Numbered from the stretch's first letter, positions 15,987 through 24,870 are shown. The stretch is DNA of 64,000 bases from Demequina sp. (GCF_016278775.1 NZ_JADQBF010000004.1:1-64000); one strand, 5' to 3'. A program made the numbers and translations. The notes: generated by a model from the sequence alone, not told the origin.

Positions 15987-16899
15987 GGAGCGCCTCCTGC
16001 TGGGTGGCAAACATCTCGGATAGGTGGTGACGTCCGTGCTGCATGCGGATCAGCCCGACCTCGAGGTCGACCACCACGCCTCGCACGTCGTCGAGCACTC
16101 GCTCGTCGTTGATAGCGACCGCGAAACTGTTGGGCTGGGCGCCGGTCGTCACGGTGGCGCCCATGGCCTGCAGCCTGTCGACCGCCTCTGGCCCGCGGTC
16201 GGTCACCTCGACCAGCACCACGCCGCTGAAGTCCGTCGCGGCGGCTGTGGAGGTGGAGTGCTGGAGCACGCCGCCCTCGATCGACACGATGTGGTCGGAT
16301 ATCCGCTCCAACTCGCCAAGCAGGTGAGAGGTCACCACCACGGAGATGTTGAAGTCGGCGCTGACGCGCCTGATGAGTTCGAGCATGTCATCACGGCCAG
16401 CGGGGTCGAGCCCGTTGGTCGGCTCATCGAGCAACACCAGTTTGGGATCGTGCACGAGCGCCTGAGCCAGCTTCACGCGCTGGCGCATGCCGGTCGAGTA
16501 GCCGCCGATGGGACGGTAGCGCTCCTCGTAGAGCCCCACGTGCCTGAGAGTGTCCGCGGTGCGCTCGCGCGCCACGCTTGTGGGCAGACCGGACATGCGC
16601 GCCATGTGGACGATGAACTCGGTGGCCGAGACATCGGGCGGCAGGCACTCGCTTTCCGGCATGTAGCCGACAATCTCGCGAATCTTGAGTCCGTCGGTGA
16701 GGCTGTTCATCCCGAGGATGGTGGCGGACCCTGAGGTGGGCGGCAGCAGCCCCAAGAGAATCTTGATGAGGGTCGACTTGCCGGCACCGTTGGCGCCGAC
16801 GAGGCCCACCACTCCGGTGGGCATCTCGACGGTGAGCTGCGACAGCGCGGTCACGGGGCCGAAGACCCTCGTGAGGCCTTGCGTGGCGATAGCGGGCAT
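15979..16899 (-). CDS. ABC transporter ATP-binding protein
   Basis: A 306-residue ATPase, first gene of the operon. Walker A GANGAGKST is at 35-43, followed by GYMPESECLPPDVSATEFI, signature GGYSTGMRQRVKLAQALVHD, Walker B LVLLDEP, D-loop NGLDPAG and switch His in VTSHLLGELE, then a C-terminal regulatory domain. It pairs with the permease at 15063-15986. TAGGTT stands 6 nt before the ATG, so the operon message probably begins at the start codon. The exported substrate is unknown; both pairs look like exporters, since no binding protein is present. Confidence 0.9.
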   Translation of the reverse strand: MPAIATQGLTRVFGPVTALSQLTVEMPTGVVGLVGANGAGKSTLIKILLGLLPPTSGSATILGMNSLTDGLKIREIVGYMPESECLPPDVSATEFIVHMARMSGLPTSVARERTADTLRHVGLYEERYRPIGGYSTGMRQRVKLAQALVHDPKLVLLDEPTNGLDPAGRDDMLELIRRVSADFNISVVVTSHLLGELERISDHIVSIEGGVLQHSTSTAAATDFSGVVLVEVTDRGPEAVDRLQAMGATVTTGAQPNSFAVAINDERVLDDVRGVVVDLEVGLIRMQHGRHHLSEMFATQQEALHG

Positions 16900-16905
16900 G
16901 CACCG

Positions 16906-16911
16906 AACCTA
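16906..16911 (-). promoter_or_regulatory. -10 element for the two-transporter ABC operon
   Basis: TAGGTT on the minus strand ends 6 nt before ATG 16899, predicting leaderless transcription of the operon. Confidence 0.55.
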
Positions 16912-16914
16912 CAG

Positions 16915-18588
16915 TCACGCTCGCGCTGGGGGCGTCGTTCTGTCGGATGAGCGCGCCCCTGAACCGCCGTCAGGGACAACCCTGGGGCTGTGTGGGGTGA
17001 CACCTACCAGGGCCTGCCACTCGAGTGCCAGGTCGATCAGCGCCAGGTCCGATCCACGAGGCCCCACGAGGCACACCCCCACCGGCCCTGCGTCGGTCCA
17101 GGCGAGCGGCACCGAGAGCGCGGGCCTGCCCGTCAGGCCCGCCACCGACGTCATGCCTAGGGTCGCCTCGCGCAACACGTCGAGCCGCTCGTGGCCCAGG
17201 TTCACTCGTGGCGCGGCCGACGCTGCGGACGGCAGTACCAGTACGTCGTCGCCGAGAGCGTCGTCGATCCAGGCGGCCAGCCGAGAAACCTCTTCCAGTC
17301 CAGCCCTCTCGCGGTCGGGCGTGACGGCTTGCGCCCACGCGAAGCGCGCCTCCACGTCGGGCGCGAGCGCACCGGGGTGGGCCTCGACCCACGCTCCGTG
17401 AGACCGCCACGCTTCGGCGCTCTGGGTGACGCGAAAGGCCTCGAACAACTCGCGAGAGTTCGGCAGGTCCACCACGCCTGGGCCGCCATCCCCCACCACC
17501 GCGGTCACGACGGCACTCACCGCCTCCCGCGCGGCATCCGTCGCGACGGCGTCTATCACCGGGGAAGCGACCACGCGCCTCGTGGTCACGATGCCACTCG
17601 GCACCCCATCGGGCGCGCCAGAGAGACCGACGGCCGCGACATCGCGCATCGTCCCGCCATCGCGCGTCAGCCAACCCACCGTGTCGTAGCGCGGCGCCAG
17701 CGGCGCCACGCCTTCGAGCGACACCGCCCCGTGCGTCGTCCGTAGTCCCCATAGTCCCTGGTAGGAGGCCGGTACTCGGATTGAGCCTGCCGTGTCGCTG
17801 CCCACGCCGATGCTCGCTTGACCGAGCGCCACGGCGCTTGCTGGGCCTGAGGAGGAGCCGCCGGGGATCGCCCCACGGACCGCGGGGTTGGGCGGCGTGC
17901 CGTAGTCGGGGTTCAGTCCCGCGATCGAATAGGCAAATTGGTCGCTCTGGGCAATGCCCACCACGTCGGCACCGGCGTCGAGAAGAATCTGGACGGCGGG
18001 AGCGGTGGCCACCTCAACCGGGGCCTCGGCAAGGTACGCGCGCGATCCGACGCCAACGCGCTGTCCCGCGATGGCAAACAGGTCCTTCACCGCGACCGTG
18101 TGTCCCGCCAGTGGACCGTGCGTCGCGCCGAGGACCAGCGGCGAACCGACCACGCGCCACACCCTAGAATCGGTTGCCCGGCTCGGTGCGGTCACGTGGG
18201 AGGCGCGCACCAGCCAGCGTCCGGAACTGCTGTTCCACAGTTGGGTGACGATGCCGCAGCCACCGGACACTGGTGCGTTGACGGAGACCACCAGCCAATC
18301 CTCTCCAGCGAGCAAGAGCCGCAACTGCACGATCGTCCTGGGCTCCATGGCCCCGCGAGAGCCGCGGAACACCGCGATGGCGTCATGCCCCACCAGCAAG
18401 CCGTCTGCGTCAATGCGCAGGGTGTCGGCACTGGGGACGAAGAAGTCGGACAGCGTCGCGAGGTCATCGGCCGCGCGCGCCGACTCGTACGCGAGCACGG
18501 CCTCCACCAGGCCCGCAGGGGCGCGGACGCCGCCCTCGATGTGAACCTCGGGGCGGCCCAAGGCGCCGGCGTCGTACACGTCAACCAT
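16915..18588 (-). CDS. AtzH-like domain fused to amidase-signature hydrolase
   Basis: A 557-residue two-domain protein. Residues about 17-140 form an AtzH-like/DUF3225 domain of the SnoaL-NTF2 fold (LVEAVLAYESARAADDLATLS, WLVVSVNAP, GRWLVRASHVT). Residues about 145-535 are an amidase-signature enzyme with Lys168 (VAVKDLF), the cis-Ser at 245/246 in GGSSSGPASAVA and the nucleophile Ser269 in GSDTAGSIRVPASYQG. AtzH and AtzE in triazine/cyanurate degradation work together, here joined in one chain. The actual amide substrate is unknown. GGAGG precedes the ATG. Confidence 0.87.
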   Translation of the reverse strand: MVDVYDAGALGRPEVHIEGGVRAPAGLVEAVLAYESARAADDLATLSDFFVPSADTLRIDADGLLVGHDAIAVFRGSRGAMEPRTIVQLRLLLAGEDWLVVSVNAPVSGGCGIVTQLWNSSSGRWLVRASHVTAPSRATDSRVWRVVGSPLVLGATHGPLAGHTVAVKDLFAIAGQRVGVGSRAYLAEAPVEVATAPAVQILLDAGADVVGIAQSDQFAYSIAGLNPDYGTPPNPAVRGAIPGGSSSGPASAVALGQASIGVGSDTAGSIRVPASYQGLWGLRTTHGAVSLEGVAPLAPRYDTVGWLTRDGGTMRDVAAVGLSGAPDGVPSGIVTTRRVVASPVIDAVATDAAREAVSAVVTAVVGDGGPGVVDLPNSRELFEAFRVTQSAEAWRSHGAWVEAHPGALAPDVEARFAWAQAVTPDRERAGLEEVSRLAAWIDDALGDDVLVLPSAASAAPRVNLGHERLDVLREATLGMTSVAGLTGRPALSVPLAWTDAGPVGVCLVGPRGSDLALIDLALEWQALVGVTPHSPRVVPDGGSGARSSDRTTPPARA

Positions 18589-18708
18589 CCCGCGCCTCCG
18601 TTCCTGCCGGCAAGGGTCTCCCCCGCTCCGTGCGGAAGACTACCGCCGCATCCCCCTGGACGGCAGTGGAAGTGCCGTTATTCCTTGGGCGAAACCAGGT
18701 TGCTCAGA

Positions 18709-18729
18709 CTTGAGCGGAACTCACTCAAG
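18709..18729. promoter_or_regulatory. HAIR operator (HspR binding site) with overlapping promoter
   Basis: CTTGAGC-N7-ACTCAAG matches the HspR inverted repeat CTTGAGT-N7-ACTCAAG at all but one base. TTGAGC (18710-18715) and TAACAT (18733-18738), 17 bp apart, can serve as -35 and -10, so a bound repressor would block the promoter of the small heat-shock gene. A second CTCAA-CT-TTGAG inverted repeat follows at 18751-18762. Confidence 0.8.
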
Positions 18730-18814
18730 TTGTAACATGAGTGCCATGAACTCAACTTTGAGCCCGGATCGGCCGAGGGGCCGATCCGCATCACCCACTG
18801 CAAGGAGGATCATC

Positions 18815-19255
18815 ATGAGACGAGAACTCGTCCGCAACACAGTCCCGGCGACCGCGCCATGGAACGACGACTTCCAGCGCATCGTCAGAACCTTCATTGG
18901 AGACGCCGACGCCTCGTTGACAGGCGCGTTCAGCCCCGCGCTCGACGTCGAAGAGACGGAAGACGGCTTCACCCTGCACGTCGAACTGCCCGGCGTTCCC
19001 GCCGACAACGTGGATGTGTCCATCGAGGAGAACGTCCTCACCGTCTCCGGGTCCCGCGACTTCTACGCGGACAAGGACGCCGACAAGTTCCGGCGTGTGG
19101 AGCGCAGGTTCGGCACGTTCCACCGGGCGGTCCGGTTGCCCGACCGGGTGGACCCCGCTGGCATCAAGGCTGGCTTCAAGGACGGGCTGCTGACCGTGTC
19201 GGTTCCCAAGGCCGAATCGGCCAAGCCGCGCCGCATCGAGGTCACCACCGGTTAA
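18815..19255 (+). CDS. Hsp20/alpha-crystallin small heat-shock protein
   Basis: A 146-residue ATP-independent chaperone that holds unfolding proteins. A short N-terminal arm is followed by the alpha-crystallin domain (about 38-135): FSPALDVEETEDGFTLHVEL, PGVPADNVDVSIEENVLTVSG, FRRVERRFGTFHRAVRLPD and the closing GFKDGLLTVSVPKAE. A C-terminal PRRIEV gives the I-x-V anchor that docks in oligomers. Start ATG 18815 has AAGGAGG at good spacing. The HAIR operator upstream predicts control by HspR, as for actinobacterial hsp18/hsp20. No hspR gene lies in the window. Confidence 0.94.
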   Translation: MRRELVRNTVPATAPWNDDFQRIVRTFIGDADASLTGAFSPALDVEETEDGFTLHVELPGVPADNVDVSIEENVLTVSGSRDFYADKDADKFRRVERRFGTFHRAVRLPDRVDPAGIKAGFKDGLLTVSVPKAESAKPRRIEVTTG

Positions 19256-19299
19256 GGCCAGGGTGATGCCGCGCGCCTCGGCGCGTCGGTCTCGCCCCA

Positions 19300-19336
19300 G
19301 CGAGGGGTCGGGCATGCGAGTGCCCGGCCCCTTCGC
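19300..19336. terminator. hairpin after hsp20, between convergent genes
   Basis: Arms 19300-19314 and 19321-19336 pair almost fully (GCGAGGGGTCGGGCA against TGCCCGGCCCCTTCGC) around a 6-nt loop. It lies between the hsp20 stop and the amidohydrolase stop, which fits a bidirectional terminator. Confidence 0.65.
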
Positions 19337-19370
19337 TTGCCTTGGGAGTGGCTCCGCCGGAGCGGGTGCC

Positions 19371-20900
19371 CTAAGAGTCGAAGGCCTCGTGCGTGACGCG
19401 GCCGCCCAACACGGTGAGGGCAACCGGCATCTCGCGCAGCGCCGCGGCATCCAGTTCGGAAGGGTCAGCGTCGAGCACCACCAGATCCCCCTGGACGCCC
19501 GGTCGCACCGCAGGTGACGCCCACGCGGAAGTGAGCGCCGTGCCGATGTCGAGGGCATTGCCTGGCTCCCACGCGGGCGACTCGTCGCGAGTGCGGTGCA
19601 CGGCCGCGGAGATGCCGAGCCACGGGTCCAGCGGCGACACTGGCGCGTCCGACCCCAACCGGAGTTGCACCCCCGCGCGCGCCAAATCTCCATACGGGAA
19701 CGCCCGCTGAGTCCTGCCGTGCCACAACACGTCCATCACCTCGCGGTCGTCAAGCATGTGCTCTGGGTGGATGCCCGCCGCAATCCCGAGCGCCGCCATG
19801 CGCGCGACGTCCGCTTCCCTCACCATCTGGGCGTGCTCGACCGAGCCCCCGGCGCCACTCGCCGCAAACGCGTCGAGCGCCTCTGACACGGCGCGGTCGC
19901 CAATCGCATGCAGTGCCACATCAAAGCCGACGTCTCGCGCGTCGGCCAGGATCCTCTCAAGGTCACCACGGGCCTGAGCGGCGTGCCCAAAGTCGGACGT
20001 GCCGGGGTAGGAGTCGAAGCACCACGCCGTGCGGGTGTTGAGCGCCCCGTCGGCAAAGACCTTGAGCGGCCCCACCGTGACCTGGCCCTTGGTGCCGGGA
20101 ACCCGCTTTCCCGTCCGCTCTCCGCGGGCAAGAGACTCCGCGAGATGGTGCGGGTAGACGCCAGCAACCACCCGCAGCGCCTTGATGCCTCCCGTGACCC
20201 TGCTTGCCCACACCAGAGGGTTGTCGGCCATCTCCAGGTCCATGATGCCGGTGACGCCGCGCGCTGCGGCAGCCAACGCCGCGTCGGACACCAACACCTC
20301 GATGCGGCGGGGATCTGCCATCTCCTCGGCCTCAAGCAAGATCTGCGCCTCGAATGCGGCATTCTCGCGCAACAGGCCCGCCGGCAAGCCGTACCGTTCC
20401 CCTGCGGCCGTGTTGATCCACACCGAGTGCATGTCGTGACTGATGAGCACAATGGGGCGACCGTATTGGCCCACATGGACCGCGACCTCATCGAGCATGG
20501 CTGCCGTGGGAGGCTCCGGCCACAGGGCGTCCTGGTATCCGCTTCCCACCAGCGGCTCGACGTCGGCCAGGCTCAGCACAGGGTGATCGACGAGGGCGCC
20601 GCGCACCACGTCAACCACTTCATCGGCAGACCGCGCGCCAGCCAGACCCACACGGCCCCGGTGCTTCGCCCACATCGTGAAGTGGACGTGATGGTCCACG
20701 AGGCCCGGCATGAGCCATCGTCCCTCTAGGTCGATGACGCGTCCGCCGGACGGCGGTACAGTCCCCGTCGGCGTGATCGAGGCGACGCGGCCCTCCGCCC
20801 CGATCGTCACGTCGGCCGGGTCGGGCACCGTCGCGTCCCGAGGGAACGCTGGGTCTGACCACAACCGTGCGCCGATGAGCGTGAGGAGCGGTGGCTTCAT
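19371..20900 (-). CDS. amidohydrolase family protein, YtcJ-like
   Basis: A 509-residue metal-dependent hydrolase. The composite beta domain at the N-terminus (GARLWSD, GRVASITPTG, GRVIDLEGRWLMPG) is followed by LVDHHVHF with the metal-binding HxH at 71-73. Further ligands are the His in VALHAIGDRAV and SVEHAQM, and the Asp in LRLGSDAPVSPLDPW. This is the YtcJ/N-substituted formamide deformylase-like branch, whose substrates are mostly unknown. TAGGCT lies 6 nt before the ATG. Confidence 0.88.
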   Translation of the reverse strand: MKPPLLTLIGARLWSDPAFPRDATVPDPADVTIGAEGRVASITPTGTVPPSGGRVIDLEGRWLMPGLVDHHVHFTMWAKHRGRVGLAGARSADEVVDVVRGALVDHPVLSLADVEPLVGSGYQDALWPEPPTAAMLDEVAVHVGQYGRPIVLISHDMHSVWINTAAGERYGLPAGLLRENAAFEAQILLEAEEMADPRRIEVLVSDAALAAAARGVTGIMDLEMADNPLVWASRVTGGIKALRVVAGVYPHHLAESLARGERTGKRVPGTKGQVTVGPLKVFADGALNTRTAWCFDSYPGTSDFGHAAQARGDLERILADARDVGFDVALHAIGDRAVSEALDAFAASGAGGSVEHAQMVREADVARMAALGIAAGIHPEHMLDDREVMDVLWHGRTQRAFPYGDLARAGVQLRLGSDAPVSPLDPWLGISAAVHRTRDESPAWEPGNALDIGTALTSAWASPAVRPGVQGDLVVLDADPSELDAAALREMPVALTVLGGRVTHEAFDS

Positions 20901-20906
20901 GGCGCA

Positions 20907-20912
20907 AGCCTA
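20907..20912 (-). promoter_or_regulatory. -10 element for leaderless amidohydrolase gene
   Basis: TAGGCT on the minus strand ends 6 nt before ATG 20900, without a ribosome binding site. Confidence 0.5.
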
Positions 20913-20925
20913 GGCGCCGTGTGCG

Positions 20926-21756
20926 TCAGATACCCGCTTGCGCTGTCGCGGGTGCGGCGGCCGCACGTGCGTACGCGGAACGCGCCACTGCATACGCGCC
21001 TACTGCGTACACCGTGCCAGCGACCGCGTCCAGCAAGTAATGGTTCGCGGTTCCGATCACCACGTATGTGGTGGTCAGCGGATACAGCCACGCGAGGTTC
21101 CACCAGCGGCTTCGTGTGGTCATGACGACCGCGAGCGCACACCACACCGCCCAACCCACGTGAAGGCTCGGCATCGCGGCGTATAGGTTCGCCAAGCCGG
21201 TCACGCTCTCTTGGCCAGCGAAGAGCACGGGGTTGGCAGCCATCGTGTCAACCGTGCCATGCAAAGCGAAACGCGGCGGCGCCAGGGGGAAGAGCCAGTA
21301 GGTGGCCAGCCCCGACACCATCAGCAGCGCTAGCGAAGTGCGCAGCGCACCGTAGTGTTCACGGCGCCTTTGCCACAGCCACAGCAGGACTCCTGCTGTG
21401 ACCACCATGTGCGTGATCTGGTACCAATAGCTCGCGGCATCCGCCAGCCACTGGTTCCTCACGAACAGCTGGTTGAGGGCCAATTCCATGTCGAGTCCCA
21501 CCGCGCGTTGCGCGTTTTCCACAAGATTGGCGTTCGACATGGCGACCGACACACGATCGGGGGATGCAGAACGCATCACCGAATACAGGTAGTACAGGCC
21601 AATGATGAGGCCGATCTCGGTCATCCAAGGACGATGCCGACGCCACAGTGACGACGCAGTGCCGCCTGCCTCCGCTTCGGACGCCAGCGTGAGATCGCTC
21701 AGGGAGTCAGAAGACGCGCGTGGCGGGGCCACGGATCGGCTCTCGTCGGTACTCAT
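20926..21756 (-). CDS. PAP2-family membrane phosphatase / inositol-lipid synthase-like
   Basis: A 276-residue membrane protein with about six helices after a soluble N-terminus of some 45 residues. The PAP2 phosphatase motifs are present: AAMPSLHVGWAVW (C2, Ser-Leu-His) and ANHYLLDAVAGTVYAVG (C3, His-x3-Asp). The C1 motif KxxxxxxRP is not evident, as in the PAP2_3 (Aur1-like) group. That group transfers or removes lipid phosphate head groups. The start at ATG 21756 is preferred, four codons inside the longer frame. Lipid substrate unknown. Confidence 0.82.
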   Translation of the reverse strand: MSTDESRSVAPPRASSDSLSDLTLASEAEAGGTASSLWRRHRPWMTEIGLIIGLYYLYSVMRSASPDRVSVAMSNANLVENAQRAVGLDMELALNQLFVRNQWLADAASYWYQITHMVVTAGVLLWLWQRRREHYGALRTSLALLMVSGLATYWLFPLAPPRFALHGTVDTMAANPVLFAGQESVTGLANLYAAMPSLHVGWAVWCALAVVMTTRSRWWNLAWLYPLTTTYVVIGTANHYLLDAVAGTVYAVGAYAVARSAYARAAAAPATAQAGI

Positions 21757-21808
21757 GTCGTCCCCCACTGTAGTTGTCGCAGGGCTTTCCCCTGGGAATT
21801 GTATGGCT

Positions 21809-21830
21809 GGCGGCGCTCATGTGCGCCGCC
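21809..21830. terminator. hairpin downstream of lacI-family gene
   Basis: GGCGGCGC and GCGCCGCC form a perfect 8-bp stem with a 6-nt loop, about 40 nt past the regulator stop. There is no strong T tract, so a role as terminator is tentative. Confidence 0.5.
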
Positions 21831-21868
21831 GGGTCTTGGAAAGCTATGGGCCGCGTAGGCCGCCTAGG

Positions 21869-22891
21869 TCACGCGGAAGATCGTACGACGAGTTCCGTCG
21901 GAAGAAGGGTCATCTGAGGGTGAGCCTCGACACCGTTGAGAACATCGATGAGGATGCTCGCAATGGTGACACCCATCATTTCTGAGGGTTGCCGCACGGT
22001 GGTGAGCGGCACGTCCGTGGTGAGAGCCGCCGCGGAGTCATCGTAGCCGACTACTGCCACATCATCCGGCACCGTCATGCCGTTCGATCGCAGCACCGTC
22101 ATGGCGCCGGCAGCCATCATGTCGGACGCGACAAAGATGCCGTCGATGGCAGCGTCTTGGCGCAGCACCTCGCGCATCGCCTCCGTGCCGCTGCGCAACG
22201 TGAAATCGCCCTCAACAATCGGCCCCGGCTCAAGCCCAGCGTCCGCCAGCGCCGCCAGGAAGCCAGTGAGGCGGTCGATGCCACCCGGCATCGTCTGCGG
22301 TCCCGTGATGGTCGCAATGCGGCGTCGACCCCTGCTGATGAGGTGCTCGGTACCCGTGCGCGAGCCCGCCACGTTGTCCACGTCCACCACGTGGCCGCCC
22401 GTCACGCGCACTGCCGGCCGTCCACCGAACACCACTGGCAGTGTTTGCGTCAGCGTCGACAAGAACGTGTCGTCAGTGTGGTGGGAGATCACGATCGCCC
22501 CGTCGACGTTCCCGCCTTGGAGATACCGCATGGTTTTGCCGTCGGCTTGAGTGGACGCGACCATCAAGTTGAGCACGTAGTCGGACGCCTCGAGCCGGTT
22601 GTGAATCCCGCCGATGATGGACGCGAGGTAGAGGTCGCCGAACAGTCGCGACATGTCTTCCGGGACGACCAATGCGATGGCATGCGCCTGCTTGCTCGCC
22701 AAGGAGCGGGCGGCGCGGTTGGGAACGTAGCCCAACTCCACGATCGCCGCTCGCACGGCCTGGACCACCTCGTCGGAAACGCGCGGCGAACCGTTGACCA
22801 CGCGCGACACCGTCGCGCGTGACACTCCCGCAAGAGCGCCCACCATCTCCAGCGTCGGCGCCGGAGGCATTTCGGGGGATCGCATGTTCAT
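21869..22891 (-). CDS. LacI-family transcriptional regulator (CebR-like)
   Basis: A 340-residue repressor. The HTH TLEMVGALAGVSRATVSRVV and hinge helix NRAARSLASKQA are followed by a periplasmic-binding-like sugar domain starting HAIALVVPEDMSRLFGDLY and ending LTTVRQPSEMMGVTIASI. It is encoded directly after the sugar ABC genes on the same strand, separated by a strong hairpin. The likely targets are the two GAGCGCTC operators upstream of the binding-protein gene, which resemble CebR sites (TGGGAGCGCTCCCA); released by a sugar or oligosaccharide. An ATG two codons later is possible. Confidence 0.9.
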   Translation of the reverse strand: MNMRSPEMPPAPTLEMVGALAGVSRATVSRVVNGSPRVSDEVVQAVRAAIVELGYVPNRAARSLASKQAHAIALVVPEDMSRLFGDLYLASIIGGIHNRLEASDYVLNLMVASTQADGKTMRYLQGGNVDGAIVISHHTDDTFLSTLTQTLPVVFGGRPAVRVTGGHVVDVDNVAGSRTGTEHLISRGRRRIATITGPQTMPGGIDRLTGFLAALADAGLEPGPIVEGDFTLRSGTEAMREVLRQDAAIDGIFVASDMMAAGAMTVLRSNGMTVPDDVAVVGYDDSAAALTTDVPLTTVRQPSEMMGVTIASILIDVLNGVEAHPQMTLLPTELVVRSSA

Positions 22892-22908
22892 CTCTCGTCT
22901 GATCGTAG

Positions 22909-22947
22909 TGACGGGTCAACCCCCCGCTCGGGCGGGTCGACCCGTCA
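22909..22947. terminator. strong hairpin between sugar permease and lacI-family gene
   Basis: TGACGGGTC (22909-22917) pairs perfectly with GACCCGTCA (22939-22947) around an inner GC-rich stem-loop. It starts 13 nt after the permease stop on the minus strand. It may end most importer transcripts before the regulator gene or stabilise the 3' end. Confidence 0.7.
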
Positions 22948-22960
22948 CCACGTGATCCTG

Positions 22961-23812
22961 TTAGCCCTTGACGGCGCCCTGCATGATTCCGGACACGAGC
23001 TGGCGTCCAGTGAAGATGAAGAGAATCAGCAAAGGCAAGGTGGCGACGAGCACGCCCGCCAACACCAAAGAGTAGTCAACGAAGTAGTTGGCCTGAAGTA
23101 GCGACAACGCCACGGGCAGGGTTGGGTTCTGCTGGTCGAGCACGATGAACGGCCAGAAGAAGTTGTTCCACGTAGTGGTGAACGTGAACAGTGCGAGCAT
23201 CGCGGCTGCGGGACGCGCAGCCGTGAGGCCCAGGTGCCAGAACGTGCGGATCATGGAACAACCATCCACACGCGCCGCCTCGATGAGTTCTGTGGGCAAT
23301 GCCTGAGACAGGTATTGCGTCATCCAGAACACTCCGAAGGCCGTCACCAGTGCCGGGATAATGACGGCACCGAGCGTGCCGGTCCAGCCCAACTTTGACA
23401 TCGCGATGTACAGCGGCACCACACCCAACTGGACGGGCACGGCCATCGTCGCGATGACGGCGACCAGCAGCGGGCCCGAACCCTTGAAGCGGAGTTTCGC
23501 GAACGCGAAGCCAGCCAGCGTGGACAGAAAGACGGTGCTCGCGGCGGTGACGGTCGACACGATGATTGAGTTGACCAGCGCCTTCCAGAAGTTCACTGCC
23601 GGGTTGCTGATGGCCTCCTGTGCGTTCGACAGAAAGTTTCCGCCCGGCCACCAAGAAAGGTTCTGGCTGTAGATGGTGGAGGCGTCTCCCGAACCGATCA
23701 GGAATGACCAGTAGAACGGGAACATAGAGCCAACCAAGACGACGGCCAACATCGCATACACGAAGGGCGTTGGACGCCCCGTGCCGATGCTAGTTCTCGT
23801 GCGGCGCGCCAT
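22961..23812 (-). CDS. carbohydrate ABC transporter permease (MalG/CebG type)
   Basis: A 283-residue inner-membrane component with six helices. The EAA loop that contacts the ATPase is visible as TELIEAARVDGCSMIRTFW, and the ending LVSGIMQGAVKG is typical of MalG-type permeases. ATG 23812 overlaps the stop of the partner permease (TGATG) and has GGAGG six nt upstream; GTG 23815 is less likely. No ATPase gene is in the operon, so a shared MsiK-type ATPase encoded elsewhere probably powers it. Confidence 0.92.
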   Translation of the reverse strand: MARRTRTSIGTGRPTPFVYAMLAVVLVGSMFPFYWSFLIGSGDASTIYSQNLSWWPGGNFLSNAQEAISNPAVNFWKALVNSIIVSTVTAASTVFLSTLAGFAFAKLRFKGSGPLLVAVIATMAVPVQLGVVPLYIAMSKLGWTGTLGAVIIPALVTAFGVFWMTQYLSQALPTELIEAARVDGCSMIRTFWHLGLTAARPAAAMLALFTFTTTWNNFFWPFIVLDQQNPTLPVALSLLQANYFVDYSLVLAGVLVATLPLLILFIFTGRQLVSGIMQGAVKG

Positions 23813-24837
23813 CACTTGCCTCCCTTTGCTGTGAGCTTGAGCGATGTCTTCTTCGACTTCTTGACGGCGTCTTCACCCGACACGAATCGGCGCGTGAGGT
23901 AGTTGTTCATCAGGGTGATCGCAATGATGATCAGGAACAGCAGCCAGGCCACTGCGGCGGCGCGACCAAAGTTGAACTTGCCCCAGCCGATGTTGTAGAG
24001 GTACATGGTGATGGTGAGCCACTGTTTGTTGGCCCCGCCGGTACCGGTTTGGTCGTACATGCGCGGCTCGTCGAAGATCTGCAGACCACCGATCGTCGCG
24101 GTGATGATCACAAAGATCATGGTGGGACGTATCTGCGGGATCGTCACGGAGAAGAAGCGCCGGACCGTCTTGGCGCCGTCGATCGCCGCCGCCTCGTACA
24201 AGTCGCGCGGAATGGCCTGCATCGCGGCGAGCAGGATCAACGCGTTGTAGCCGGTCCAGCGAAAGTTCACCATGGTCGCAATGGCGATATGGCTGGGGAT
24301 GATGTCGGTGTGCCACAAGATCGGGTCAATACCGATGTCCGAGAGCAGCGTGTTGATGAGACCGAACTTGTCTCCAAACATGTTGGAGAAGATCAACGAG
24401 ACGGCCACGGGGGCGACCACGTAGGGAAGCAAGACACCCATGCGCCACAACGTTCTGGCCCGAAGATTCTGGTCCAGCATCGCGGCGATCACCGTGGCGG
24501 CGACCAGCTGCGGGATGGCGGAGAGCAGGAAGATGGAGAAGGTGTTGCGCAGCGCAATCCAGAACTCTCGGTCGTGCAAGACCCAGTTGTACTGACCGAA
24601 ACCGATGTACTCACCGGAGTTGCGGACCAGGTCCCAGTCTTGTAACGAGATGAACGCCGTGTAGATGATGGGGAAGAGGCCCGCGACGCCGAAGACGATG
24701 AAGAAGGGGGCTATGTAAAGGTACGGCGAATACTTGACGTCCCACTGCCCGCGGCGCTGCCGCCAGTTCAGTTGGCTCTTGTCCTGCCGTACACGCTCTT
24801 TCGAGCCGCCGCTTTGTGGAGCAATGGTGGTTGACAT
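23812..24837 (-). CDS. carbohydrate ABC transporter permease (MalF/CebF type)
   Basis: A 341-residue membrane protein with a charged cytoplasmic N-terminus (about 1-38, KERVRQDKSQLNWRQRRGQ) and six helices from YLYIAPFFIVFGVAGLFPII on. The EAA loop is RDLYEAAAIDGAKTVRRFF. A lysine-rich C-terminal tail follows the last helix. AAGGAC lies upstream of the ATG. It is the middle gene of the importer operon and forms the heterodimeric channel with the next permease. Confidence 0.92.
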   Translation of the reverse strand: MSTTIAPQSGGSKERVRQDKSQLNWRQRRGQWDVKYSPYLYIAPFFIVFGVAGLFPIIYTAFISLQDWDLVRNSGEYIGFGQYNWVLHDREFWIALRNTFSIFLLSAIPQLVAATVIAAMLDQNLRARTLWRMGVLLPYVVAPVAVSLIFSNMFGDKFGLINTLLSDIGIDPILWHTDIIPSHIAIATMVNFRWTGYNALILLAAMQAIPRDLYEAAAIDGAKTVRRFFSVTIPQIRPTMIFVIITATIGGLQIFDEPRMYDQTGTGGANKQWLTITMYLYNIGWGKFNFGRAAAVAWLLFLIIIAITLMNNYLTRRFVSGEDAVKKSKKTSLKLTAKGGK

Positions 24838-24870
24838 GGAGGTCCTTCGTGAGAGATGCGGACGCGGTTG

